DNA of 64,000 bases, taken from Coffea arabica. Lineage: Eukaryota > Streptophyta > Magnoliopsida > Gentianales > Rubiaceae. The translations under genes and the position numbers were made by a program. Under the pieces are notes generated by a model. The model was not told the DNA's origin. It worked only from the letters and a program-made list of their open reading frames with translations, and did no database searches. Position 1 is the stretch's first letter. Each line of letters opens with the position of its first letter. This document shows, piece by piece, positions 1 to 10,473 of the stretch. The stretch is from assembly GCF_036785885.1 (NCBI RefSeq), contig NC_092320.1, forward strand, positions 13,889,557-13,953,556, in the 5' to 3' direction.

Positions 1-1999
1 TTTAATGTAAGAGTATTTTAGAAAAATAGTAATCTAAATTTATTTTTTAACAAAATTAACTTTTTTTTTAAATTATGCGAAAAAAAATTAAAACTATCAC
101 AATGAAACAGAGAAAGTATTATATTTTGAAGTGGGCTGCAAAAGTTGGGAAAAAAAATATAAAGCAGGGACGGGATTTTTCGAAGTAGGGTATCAAGTAC
201 TACATGTTAAACGCCCGTGCATGTCAGCCTCCTCGTCTTCTTCGCCCTTTCCTTTTTCCTTCTCCTTCTCTTGAATCTCTGCCACCCACTTGCTATTTAG
301 TGAAGAGTTATGAAAGAGAGAATTTTGGGTTAAAGATTGATTTGTTATCTCTGTCTGCAATTTCTCATAAATTGTATACGGGTAAGTTTTTTTTTTTTTT
401 TTCAATATATTAAAATTTGTTCATACACTAAAAGTCTCCGAGTCGTGCATGGATATCTGATGAGTCAGTACGGGTTGACTCGGATGCTCTTCTGTTCGCA
501 CCGGTCTACTATCTCCTGTGACGACTCAGCCGGATCTACTGGGGCTCAGCCGAGTCTTTGAACCATGGACTCACGTACATGCCTAATCTGTCATACATGC
601 ATATTATCCAATTTTTGGGTGAACGGTGCATCAAAAAAAAAGGATGCCCTGAGAAGAGAGCCAGTTTGAAAAGGTGACAAGTCGAGACCTTTGGCAAAAA
701 AGGACTCACGTCTGCAGCCGTGTGGTTTTTCCAGCAGGAAAAAAAAATCAGGGAATTTTTTCTGGCAGCTGAGCTGATTTTGGATAAGGCAGAATGGAAG
801 GGGTATGTATGAGTATGATAACTGCCTTGCTGCATCGCATCATCTTAGAACTTTTTTTTGTCTTATATAAAGTTGCTTATCTGTTGCTTCCGGCGGAACA
901 GGAAGAAGACGCAACGACCTCTCCTTGTGATTCTTTTTTGTGTTCAACCAGCTCACTGGCCAGAGCTGGTCAATATCTGAAAATTTTAAATTTCATCACA
1001 AAGTCAGAACTGGAACATTTGCCGGATGATGGTAAAATGAAACAAAAAAAAGTGCCTCATTGGTAAAAGTTAAACTTTAACTAGTGACACTGAAAAGTTC
1101 CATTATGAAAATTTAAACGAATTAGTGAAAATTTTGTGAAACGAATGCTCGTATCCAACTGACAGGAAAAGTCAGAGAGTGTCGTAATGATGGTGGCGCA
1201 TACATGACCTGCGTCGGTGTCCATAATATTCTTGGAATAGAGGTAAATTTAATTATTATTATTATTATTATTATTAATTAAAAAAGGGGAGCATAGTTGG
1301 TGCATACTGACCGATTGAGTTCGAAATGAATTTGATAATTTGAATCCACTATGATGATAATTCAGTTTGTGCGCTGGATTCGAAATGAATTTCTTGATTT
1401 GAATCCGGTTAACACTATATCCATATATATAATGAATTGAGCTTACCATTATTTTATTTAAAGGACAAAAAGAACATTTAGTGTGTAAATTAAGGAGAAA
1501 GAAGTATTAATATGTGAAATTTTGTATTATTTTGGGCTACAAATTAGAAATAAAAATGATACTATTGAGAAAGATAAGTGATAAAAAGGATTCAGGACCT
1601 AACAAAATTGAATTTGATGACATCGTTTTATTTTATTTTTTATTTTTTGTGAAAACGATTATACGCTTTTTCAGCTTTGAATTCCAAAAGAGGTATAGGT
1701 ACAAGATATTTGGAGCTCAAATAACAGATAGCACCGATTTTATTGTACTGAGGTACCAATTTTGTACCAATTCACACTTCTAAGTAACGATTGTATACTA
1801 CATAGGCATGATACTAACAAAATTGCTGTTGATTATAGTTATTTTTTTTTTTTATTAATTTTTAGATGATATCTTATGCAGCATGTTGGTTTATCAGTAC
1901 GACTTCTGTGATATCTATCTATCCTTTTGAGAACTTGAGATACAATGCAAATATTTAATCACCGGCATGGTCCTAAAGAAAGAAAGGAGATGTGTACTG
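1..1999. other. Intergenic, no supported gene
   Basis: AT-rich sequence with long A and T runs (for example near 388-402) and a TTA microsatellite at about 1250-1276. Two related segments around 1315-1410 repeat a short 'tcgaaatgaatttg' phrase. The open frames here are short, overlap on both strands and have low-complexity content, and I recognise no protein. It may include upstream sequence of the gene whose exon lies at 3042. Confidence 0.5.
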
Positions 2000-2510
2000 C
2001 TAAGCATGTAATATCTAATATCTTGTATTTTAGTCACTTGTAATATTTAATATCTTGTATTTTAGTCACTTGTATCTTTGCATTTTCTTTCTTCCTTCCT
2101 TCCTTCCACAAGTGACTAAAATACAAGGTATTAGACATTATGCCTAGCCGCACACATCTTCTAACAATGATGTTACATGAGAGAAGTGACTAAATTACAA
2201 GATATTAGACATTACATGCTTAGCAGCATGCATCTTCTAATAATGATGTAACATGAAAAAGGAAGGAAGGAAGGAAGGAAGAAAGAAAGGAAAGAAAATG
2301 CAACGAGATAAGTGACTAAAATACAAGGTATCAGACATTTCATTCTTGGTAGCAGACATCTTCTTTCTCAAGTTACATCACATTTAATGCTTGGTAGCAG
2401 ACATCTTCTTTCTCTTGTTACATCACTTATCTTATATTTTAGTCACTTATCTCGTTGCATTTTCTTTCCTTTCTTCCTTCCTTTCTCATGTTACATCATG
2501 ATTAGAGTCG
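2000..2510. repeat. Foldback-type inverted repeats with TTCC/GGAA runs
   Basis: A phrase of the type 'aagtgactaaaatacaag' occurs near 2110, 2183 and 2310. Its reverse complement occurs near 2024, 2049 and 2432. Tetranucleotide tracts of TTCC or GGAA lie between the arms (about 2090-2106, 2262-2290, 2465-2485). The alternating orientation would let the RNA or single-stranded DNA fold into large hairpins. This looks like a rearranged foldback or MITE-like element with microsatellite loops. No target duplication was found. Confidence 0.6.
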
Positions 2511-3041
2511 AATTATATTCTTGACTCCCATCTTTGGTATTTTTAATGTCATAATACTAAATTTGATCAATTTTTTGCTACAGGGTGAAGTGATTAGACT
2601 GCGTATAGAGTCTAGGACGCTTGAAGTCTCTATACACTTAGGCAAGATTAGTTTAGACAGTTTTTGTTTATGTATTGTCAAGTGGCTATCTAAATTCAAA
2701 TTTCTGTAAATTAAGTGACTTAAGATCATCCGTGTGTACATTTAGATGATCTGAATGAAATAGCATGACAGCATGATCTTCTGCGGCCACATGAATATTT
2801 CAACGTGATTCACCCAGATATGTTGCTTCTCCCAAGTTTTAGGTTTTATTTATAAATTGGGAAAATTAGATTGCTCGCTTGAAATTTCTTGTGTTGTTTT
2901 GTTTATTTGTACAACTATTTCAATCATCATGAATGTTGAAATATGGTCCTTGCCTCTGAGTTTGTGCTTTCTCTAGACGCCAAGAGTAACTGTGTTGGTT
3001 CTCTCTCTCTCTATGATTCTTATTATTTTCTATTAAAGCAG

Positions 3042-3483
3042 AGGGTACACACTTTTCGGCCTCCAGAAGGATATGTGGATGAAGAAATGGAAGACTATAT
3101 CAAGAATGGTTATCCTTCCCTAGAAGATGAAATTACTTTTGCTGTCTCACATGATAAGAAAGAAACATTTGTTACTTGGATAAATGGGATAACCTACAAA
3201 AATGATATACCTCGATGGTGTGTGGATCGTATGTTTCTTTTTGACTCCATAAATTGTATGGATGCTGTTCTGAATGGAGAAATGACAGGAAAAATTGATT
3301 TTACTGTTGATGCTGTTCCACACAACAACATGGGGAACTTCCTGCATTGCATAAAGCAGCTACTAGTCAGGCCTGTAGACTGACTGAGTTATTTCTTGGT
3401 ATTACAGATCAAGCAAATGTCAGATTGGATTTTAAGGATGTAAAAGGGTGGTTGCCGCTGAATTTTGCTCTTGAGAATTTGAG
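3042..3483 (+). pseudogene. Exon of ankyrin-repeat-like plant protein, frameshifted
   Basis: The exon follows a pyrimidine-rich tract ending 'aaagcag' and stops at donor gtatga (3484). The first part reads RVHTFRPPEGYVDEEMEDY and continues to about 3335. It goes on only in a shifted frame, with LPALHKAATSQACRLTELFL then VKGWLPLNFALENLR. The second part has the look of an ankyrin repeat (LPALHKAA, GWLPLNFAL). The frame changes at a four-G run, 3332-3335, as if one G were missing. The exon ends with two bases of a codon, which match in phase with the exon at 13619 beyond the Copia insertion. I infer one gene with exons 3042-3483, 13619-13754, 14412-14768 and 14984-15130. No upstream exon or start codon is assigned. 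The gene is probably inactive unless the frameshift is an assembly error. Function unknown. Confidence 0.6.
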
Positions 3484-3520
3484 GTATGATTTACTTCTAA
3501 ATGGATGATGCCAACATTAG

Positions 3521-3525
3521 TTGTT
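3521..3525. repeat. Target site duplication TTGTT (left)
   Basis: Five bases directly outside the left LTR. They are identical to 13511-13515 outside the right LTR, as expected for a Copia integrase. Confidence 0.93.
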
Positions 3526-4747
3526 TGTAAGTCCCAAAGACAACCAAGAGGGGGGGTGAATTGGGTTGATTAAAATCTTAACCAAATAATGCACTTTTTC
3601 TTTAATAAAAATTTACCTTCTTTTCTAGTAATGATCAACCAAGTAGATTAGAAGACAAGAGCAATATAGATCAGAAAAACAAGGATAGATAAGTAATGAG
3701 AATTTTATTAAACAGAAAAGTAAGATAGGGAATCAAACCAAGTGTCTACCAAGCTAACCTCAAGCTTGAAGACCAAATACAAGGAAGAGCAGCTTCTCTT
3801 TGATGAAAGAAGATCAACTAGATGTACAATGGAGGGAGCACTTCCTCCTTGCCCTAAGCCTCACTTAGTCAAGTTAGGAAGTTTTACAATCACTCAGAAA
3901 ACCCTCAACAAAGCTACACTAAAGATCCTTTCAACCACAAAAGAAATGCTCACCAGAAATTCACACCACTTTAAAACAAATCTAGCTTTGGAGACTATTT
4001 TCTAACTAAAATATCTCTTGAGATCTTGTAAACAAAGTGTGCAAAAGTCCCTGCTTGGTTCTGACCAGTTTGATTTTAAAGGGAACCAGAAATGGGCTTC
4101 ATCAATGCTTCCAACGGATAGAAGGCAGCTGAAGAGTCAATTAGCCGTTGGGGCTGTCGGACGTCCGACGATCGAATCATCGTCCGAACCAATCGTCCGA
4201 TGATAGCCAAGTTGAGGTTCGGACGTCCGATGAGTTTTTTGTCGTCCGACAGCACAGCGTCCGACCTTGGGCCGAGAGCTAGCAAGTTAACTTGGAATTT
4301 TTCGGACGTCCGATGCTTCCATGTGAGCGTCCGACGGTGCTTCCTTCCTGATGTTCTTTATCTTTTCGGACGTCCGACAGTTTCCTTTCGGCCGTCCGAC
4401 CTGCTTGTCCTGTTTTTGCTTCTCATTTTGGTTGTTTTGCATTTCATGACATATTTGAACCTGTTTCTTGGATAGACAAAAACACTTGTATTTGAAGAAG
4501 GTTAGACAAATATTTCAAAGTACCAAGAATGACAAACTAGACATACTTAAAAGACAATATCTTTGATCGAAACAAAACAATGACTAAATTCATTCATATT
4601 ATTCCAATCTTGTTTGCCACATCCAAAGCAACGTAGTCAGGAGATAAACGAACATATGCTTTCTTTGTTCCAACAGACCTGATCAAAGTGTTCACTTTCT
4701 TGGTCTGTATAAACAAACTTTTGTGATCATCAAAACCAAGAATAACA
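3526..4747 (-). repeat. 3' LTR of the Copia element
   Basis: 1,222 bp, TG at 3526 and CA at 4746-4747 on the plus strand. It matches 12251-13510 nearly base for base. It contains several copies of the palindrome TCGGACGTCCGA between about 4155 and 4400. It lacks a 37-nt block present in the other LTR at about 13041-13079, flanked there by two copies of CGGACGTCCGATG, which suggests loss by recombination between short repeats. Confidence 0.95.
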
Positions 4748-5060
4748 TTCTCCCCCTTTTTGATGATGACAAAACAAAAGTTTGAAATGAATTTTGATTG
4801 ATTGCAATGAAAACTCCCCCTTTCTAAATAGACTAGAACTCCCCCTTTCTTAGTGAATCATAAAAAATTTGAAAACCTCCCCCTCACTAGGCTGCCCAAC
4901 CGAGTTCCAAAAACATGACAATTAAGCAACTCACAACCAACATATTACCAATTCAATCCATCATCAAAATCCAAATTTAATTTAAACCATCAATCAGATC
5001 CAACATATCAATCATCAATCAGATCTCTCCCCCTTTTTGTCATCACAAAAGGGCAAACCA
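4748..5060 (-). promoter_or_regulatory. Polypurine tract next to 3' LTR plus extra PPT-like tracts
   Basis: On the minus strand AAAAAGGGGGAGAA directly abuts the 3' LTR, the expected plus-strand primer. Further PPT-like G/A tracts (reading CTCCCCCTTT on the plus strand) lie near 4813, 4842, 4876 and 5025. Multiple polypurine tracts ahead of the 3' LTR are a described Sirevirus trait. Confidence 0.75.
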
Positions 5061-5387
5061 AAAACATCCATCTTATACACAAATACATCTTATCCACAAA
5101 TGCAAACCAAAAACAATTCATTCCATTCACACAAACAGAATAGACAAACTTCACCAGTACTTAAACATCACCAATAACTTCCATCAAGATACTTAGACCA
5201 CCAGTACTTAAACATCACAGGACTTAAACATAAATAAGAATATCCATTATATTACACCACAGTACTTAGAACATCCATCAAAACACACCAGAAGAAACTT
5301 AGAATATTCATTACATAACATATTCATTGTTGAATTTCACAAACACCTAAAAGAGACAAACAAAATGCAAATGTCCTAAATGATGAT
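5061..5387. other. 3' untranslated part of the Copia element
   Basis: Internal element sequence between the third ORF and the polypurine tracts. It is AT-rich, with short repeated phrases such as 'cagtacttaaacatcac' near 5155-5230. No coding potential seen. Confidence 0.5.
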
Positions 5388-6854
5388 CTAAGTGGATCCA
5401 GGTGTCCTCCGAGAAGGCTGATATTGGTCGAGATCCTCCTCTTCAGTTTCTTCATCATCTTCAGCAGCTTCTACAACTGGTGTCTTGCCTTTGTCTGATG
5501 TGGAAGGGCCATGAGGAGTCACAGGAGTTGATGGATTCGGATCTGGAACAGATGAACCTGGATCAGTGGTTTGAGGTTCTTTGTCATGTGAGACTTCCTC
5601 AACCACAGGTGGGGGAAAAAGAAGATTCTTTTTGTCAAGAAAGGCAGTTTGTTGCTCAGAAGACATGGTGAGCATTAGGCCATGTTCTAGAAGAAGAACA
5701 TGCTGTTTGAGTTCATGAAGAAGCTCAATTACTTCATTACTTGAAGATGAAGATGCTTTAGTGGCAGACCTCCTAGGGTGAATAGGAGTGAGTGAAATGG
5801 GAAAAGGATCATGTACAGTCTTAGACCTCTGTTCACTAGATGATGCCCCCTTATATGCCCACAGATTATCTTTAAAAACAAGATTTTTTCTTTCAAAATA
5901 TGCTTTGGTAAAGGCATAAGAAGATGCTTCTTTGGGACAAACACCTAGAATTGGAACTTTGTAAAACTCAAAAATCTTTTGAAGAAACTTTCCATAGGAT
6001 AGTTTTCTTCGAGAGTCAGTAGCATATCGAAGTAAAAACTTGCACATGACAAAACCAAAGTCAATCCGAATTTTTTCTCGAAAACAATAAAAGAGATACA
6101 ACTCCATTTTGTTTGCATCAGTTCTGTGCCCATCAGTGGGCACAAGCAGGTTTGAAATGATAGTAAAAGCAATTAAATTCACAGGGGCCAGATCATTCAA
6201 CTTAGCATCAGCAGGTGAGGAAAAACTTCTTTTGAAATAGGTTAACATTTTTGTCCCATCAAAATGATTTGCAGCAGTAGGGAGCTCTTCATAGGAAAAG
6301 AAATTAGCAACCTTATCTTTGCATAAACGTTCAATGGTAGTATTTAAAATGGAATTCACAGTATCAGAATCAAAGAGTATGTCTACCCCATTTACCCTAG
6401 ACATGATCTCAGTTTGGTCAGTTCCTTTCCTAAGGTTGGCAAAAAATTGATGCAACATATCAGGATAGTAGACATTGGGCATGGAAATGAGATGTGACCA
6501 TTTCTGGAAAGCAAATAGACTCAGAATGGAATCTAAACCTATGGAGCGAAATTCAGAAGGGTTTACAGTTCTTTGAGGGATGACACCCTTCTGGGATATC
6601 CAGGCGTATTTGTCTTTCGCAGCATCATCAAAGAATGGAGGGAGAGGGACTGATTTAGGAGGCGGTTGAGAAGAGGTCCCCTGTCCAGATTCTGGTTGAG
6701 AAGTGGATTGTGGAGTAGGCCGTGACATTTGACCCTTGATAGCTCCTCTTTTGAAGCGTTTAGATGTCCGTTTGACAGTAGGAAGATCCTTATCCTCATC
6801 CCTGAGTGGATGCTTGCGTCCGGCAGTAACTTTTCCTCCCCTTAGATTCACCAT
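5388..6854 (-). CDS. Third ORF of the Sirevirus, 'putative plant transposon protein' type
   Basis: An intact frame of 488 codons from the ATG at 6854 (MVNLRGGKVTAG). The frame stays open to 6920, but the upstream part looks less protein-like. The N-terminal ~70 residues are basic and then Pro/Ser/Gln-rich. The middle (about residues 75-330) is a folded-looking domain, with KDKYAWISQKGVIPQR near its start and WSHLISMPNVYYPDMLHQFF soon after. The C-terminus is Ser/Pro/Thr-rich and ends acidic. The middle resembles the plant family annotated in Pfam as putative plant transposon protein, which is known from retroelements. It sits where envelope-like ORFs lie in Sireviruses, but I see no signal peptide or clear membrane segment. 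Function unknown. Confidence 0.7.
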   Translation of the reverse strand: MVNLRGGKVTAGRKHPLRDEDKDLPTVKRTSKRFKRGAIKGQMSRPTPQSTSQPESGQGTSSQPPPKSVPLPPFFDDAAKDKYAWISQKGVIPQRTVNPSEFRSIGLDSILSLFAFQKWSHLISMPNVYYPDMLHQFFANLRKGTDQTEIMSRVNGVDILFDSDTVNSILNTTIERLCKDKVANFFSYEELPTAANHFDGTKMLTYFKRSFSSPADAKLNDLAPVNLIAFTIISNLLVPTDGHRTDANKMELYLFYCFREKIRIDFGFVMCKFLLRYATDSRRKLSYGKFLQKIFEFYKVPILGVCPKEASSYAFTKAYFERKNLVFKDNLWAYKGASSSEQRSKTVHDPFPISLTPIHPRRSATKASSSSSNEVIELLHELKQHVLLLEHGLMLTMSSEQQTAFLDKKNLLFPPPVVEEVSHDKEPQTTDPGSSVPDPNPSTPVTPHGPSTSDKGKTPVVEAAEDDEETEEEDLDQYQPSRRTPGST

Positions 6855-7211
6855 TGTGTGAAATGTGTGTGATGAAGGATGCAAATGATGCACACAGCAG
6901 TAGGGAAGTGAATCGCACAAAAATTTTGGAACAAAAAACCTTGTAGAAGATTTGACAGAGCGGTTATGAAAAGATAGGGTTTTGAGGAAAATTTGGGGAT
7001 GTGCGAAGTGATAGATGATTCTGTGAAATGATCAGGAAAAGTGACTCGCAATTGATCAGGAACTGTTTTGGTTGAGTCAATTTTGAAATGAGAGTCTCAG
7101 AATGATGTGAATTTGAGAGTGAGAGATGAGAGGGTTTTCGTCAGAGAGGAAATAGAATAGGAAAAGTCTGAAACAAATGAGGAAGAAAGTTGTTTTTAAA
7201 AAATGAGCCAT

Positions 7212-7318
7212 TGCACTGTCGGACGGCCGAACGAAGTTGTGCGTCCGAACAGGCGCAATCTGGAAAATGGCTGAAGAACATCATCGGACGTCCGTTCATC
7301 TTCTTTCGGACGTCCGAA
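7212..7318 (-). promoter_or_regulatory. Palindrome cluster upstream of the third ORF
   Basis: Copies and near-copies of TCGGACGTCCGA (about 7216-7240, 7283-7294, 7305-7317) repeat the motif clustered in both LTRs. They lie about 360-460 bp upstream of the third ORF's ATG. A cis-regulatory role (second promoter or enhancer) is inference from this placement. Confidence 0.45.
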
Positions 7319-7360
7319 GACCCCAAAAAATTAAGATGATTTTTCGATTATTCCTAATTT

Positions 7361-10300
7361 TTATCTTAGATGAATGAACTGATCTAATGGCAAAGCTTTT
7401 ATGAAAATATCAGCAAATTGATCTTTAGAGCAAACAAAATTTACACATATTTCACCTTTTTGAACAAGATCACGAATAAAGTGATACTTTATATCTATGT
7501 GCTTTGTCCTAGAATGATGAATAGGATTTTTGGTCAAATTTATAGCACTAGTATTATCACAGAATACAGGCATGCAGTCATACATCAATCCAAAATCATT
7601 CAAAGTGTGCTTCATCCATAAAAGTTGAGCACAACATGCACTAGCGGCAATATATTTCGCTTCGGTTGTAGACAAAGAGATTGCACATTGTTTCTTGCTA
7701 AACCTAGAGACTAAACAATTTCCAAGAAAATGACAAGTTCCACTAGTACTCTTTCTATCCACACGACAACCTCCAAAATCAGCATCCGAATAACCATATA
7801 GTGCAAACTCATTAGATCTAGCATACCAAAGACCATAGTCTAATGTACCTTTCAAATACCTAAAAATTCTTTTCACAGCATTCAAATGTGATTCTTTTGG
7901 ACAAGATTGAAATCTAGCACACAAGCAAACATCAAACATAATATCAGGTCTACTTGCGGTTAAATAGAGTAGGCTTCCGATCATACCTCTATAATGCTTT
8001 TCATCCACATGATTACCTTCTTCATCTTTGTCAAGCTTTGTAGAAGTGCACATAGGAGTTCCAACTTGTTTTGAGTCCTCCATGCCAAACCATTTCAGCA
8101 ATTTCTTGGTATATTTTGCTTGATTTATAAAAATTTCCTCAAGAGCTTGATGTATTTGAAGTTCAAGGAAGAAATTTAATTCTCCCATCATACTCATTTC
8201 AAATTCATTTTGCATAGTGGTAGAAAAATCCTTGCATAGATACTCATTAGTAGCACCAAAAATAATATCATCAACATATATTTGCACAATAAGAAGGTTA
8301 TTCAACACTTGCTTAGTAAAAAGTGTGGTGTCCACAACACCCCTTTTGAAACCATATTCAATCAAAAACCCACTTAGTCTTTCATACCAAGCTCTTGGAG
8401 CCTGTTTTAGACCATACAAAGCTTTAGATAGTTTAAACACATGATTTGGAAATTTTGTATTTTCAAAACCGGGGGGTTGATCCACATATACTTCTTGATC
8501 AATAAAACCATTTAAAAAAGCACTCTTAACATCCATTTGAAACAATTTGAAGCCTTTAAAACATGCAAAAGCAAGAAGCATTCTAATAGATTCTAATCTT
8601 GCTACGGGAGCAAATGTTTCATCAAAATCAATTCCTTCTTCTTGAGCATATCCTTTAGCAACTAATCTGGATTTATTTCTTACAACAACACCTTTATCAT
8701 CCAACTTATTTTTAAAAATCCACTTTGTGCCAATGATAGGTTGATTTTGAGGTCTATCAACAAGTGTCCAAACTTCATTTCTCTCAAGTTGATTAAGTTC
8801 CTCTTGCATTGCCAAAATCCAGTTTTCATCCTTTAAAGCATCATTGACATTTTTGGGTTCAAAAAGAGAAACTAAAGCAAAATTGTCAATCAATTTTCTA
8901 GATGAGGAACGAGTGTTTACCTTCTCGGATGGATCACCAATTATAAGATCTTTTGGATGATTTTGGCTGAATTTCCAAGCCTTGGGAAGATCTTTGAGTG
9001 GATCATCATTTTTGTCTTCATCTTCCACTTCTTGATCATTATGAACTTCATTTTCCATTTCAGTTGCTGCTAGTTTAGAACTTCCTTCATTTCCAATTGA
9101 TAGCTTTTCCATTCCTTCTCGAACACCTACATCATCATCCTCACACAAACTTTTGGAATTATCATCATTGGTTTCATCAAATGTTATATGTATAGTTTCT
9201 TCAATCACAAGAGTCCTTCTATTAAAAACTCTATATCCTCTTTTATTTTCACAATAACCCAAAAATATTCCTTCATCAGATTTTTTATCAAACTTACCAA
9301 GATATTCCTTTAGATTCAAAATAAAGCATTTACAACCAAATACTTTGAAATAACCAACCGTAAGTTTCTTATCAAAAATCAGTTCATAAGGAGTTTTCTT
9401 CAAAATAGGTCTCAAGAGAATTCTGTTCATCACATAACATGCGGTGTTTACCGCTTCAACCCAAAGATATTTAGGCAACCTACATTCATTCAACATAGTT
9501 CTAGCAGCCTCTTGGAGAGTCCTGTTTTTCCTTTTTACAACACCATTTTGCTGTGGAGTCCTTGCAATAGAAAACTCATGTGTTATACCATTATGATCAC
9601 AAAATTCTGGAAAACCACAATACTTGAATTCCGTCCCATTATCACTTCTAATCCTAACAATTTTTAACCCAAGCAGATTTTGCACTTTAGCAAACATTGA
9701 AGTAAAATTTTTGAAGGCATCATCTTTATGAGCAAGAAATATCACCCAAGTGTATCTAGAATAATCATCAACAATTACAAAACAATATTTCTTACCTCCC
9801 AAGCTAGTGATTTGAGTGGGACCAAATAAATCAAGATGCAAGAGTTCCAAAGGTTTTGAAGTAGATACACACATTTTTGGTTTAAAAGAAATTTTTGTTT
9901 GCTTCCCAAATTGACATGCATCACATATTTTGTCCTTATCAAAACTGATTTTTGGCAAGCCTCTAACCAACTCCTTTTTCGAAATTTCCTTTAGTAAATC
10001 CATATTAAAATGACAAAGTCTTCTATGCAATAACCAAGGATCTTCATTTGAAGCTTTAAGACATTTTAAGTTAGAAGAATCAACTTTATCAAGAATCACA
10101 ATATATATGTCATTAAACCTCTTCCCTTTGAACACAACATTATATTTGGAATCAAGTACAATGCATTCATGCTTTTTAAACAACACATACAAGTCTTTAT
10201 CACACAATTGATTAACACTAAGCAAGTTATAACCTAAGTTATCAACCAAGAGCACATTATGAACAAAAGTTTCACCATCCTTACCAACATCACCTATTCC

Positions 10301-10453
10301 AATTGTCTTAGCTTTCACATCATCACCAAATGTTACCTTTCCACTTGATTTTGATTTCAGCTTTATGAACAAGGAAGGATCACCGGTCATGTGCCTTGAG
10401 CAGCCGCTATCAATAAACCATTTTGACTTGTTTGATCCTTTAACTTGAAAAGA
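7361..10453 (-). pseudogene. pol: Copia pol: protease, integrase, reverse transcriptase, RNase H (integrase catalytic Glu lost)
   Basis: The frame holds, in order: a protease active site (WFIDSGCSRHMTG, about 10420-10382); an integrase HHCC finger (CHFNMDLL ... CDACQFGKQ); an integrase core with LLHLDLFGPTQ and IRSDNGTEF; RT with QMDVKSAFLNG and the YVDD box (LIVQIYVDDIIFG); and RNase H with YSDADFGG, STTEAKYIAAS and DNTSAINL. The third integrase catalytic residue is missing: the expected Glu after QNGVV is Lys (AAA, at about 9532), a G-to-A change. The pol frame differs from gag (the shift falls in an A-rich stretch at about 10474-10486), whereas I recall related elements using one gag-pol frame, so an indel is likely. 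RT and RNase H otherwise look complete. The protein ends at LPLDQFIHLR, close to the usual end. Confidence 0.92.
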
Positions 10454-10473
10454 TAACGTGTTTGGTACCCTTT

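Noticed and set aside
3742-4475. Open frames inside the LTRs (and their copies at 12468-13205)
   Set aside because: They are shared only because the LTRs are identical, they are short and overlap on both strands, and they encode no recognised protein.
7418-8444. Plus-strand frames opposite the Copia pol
   Set aside because: Shadows of the clear minus-strand RT/RNase H frame.
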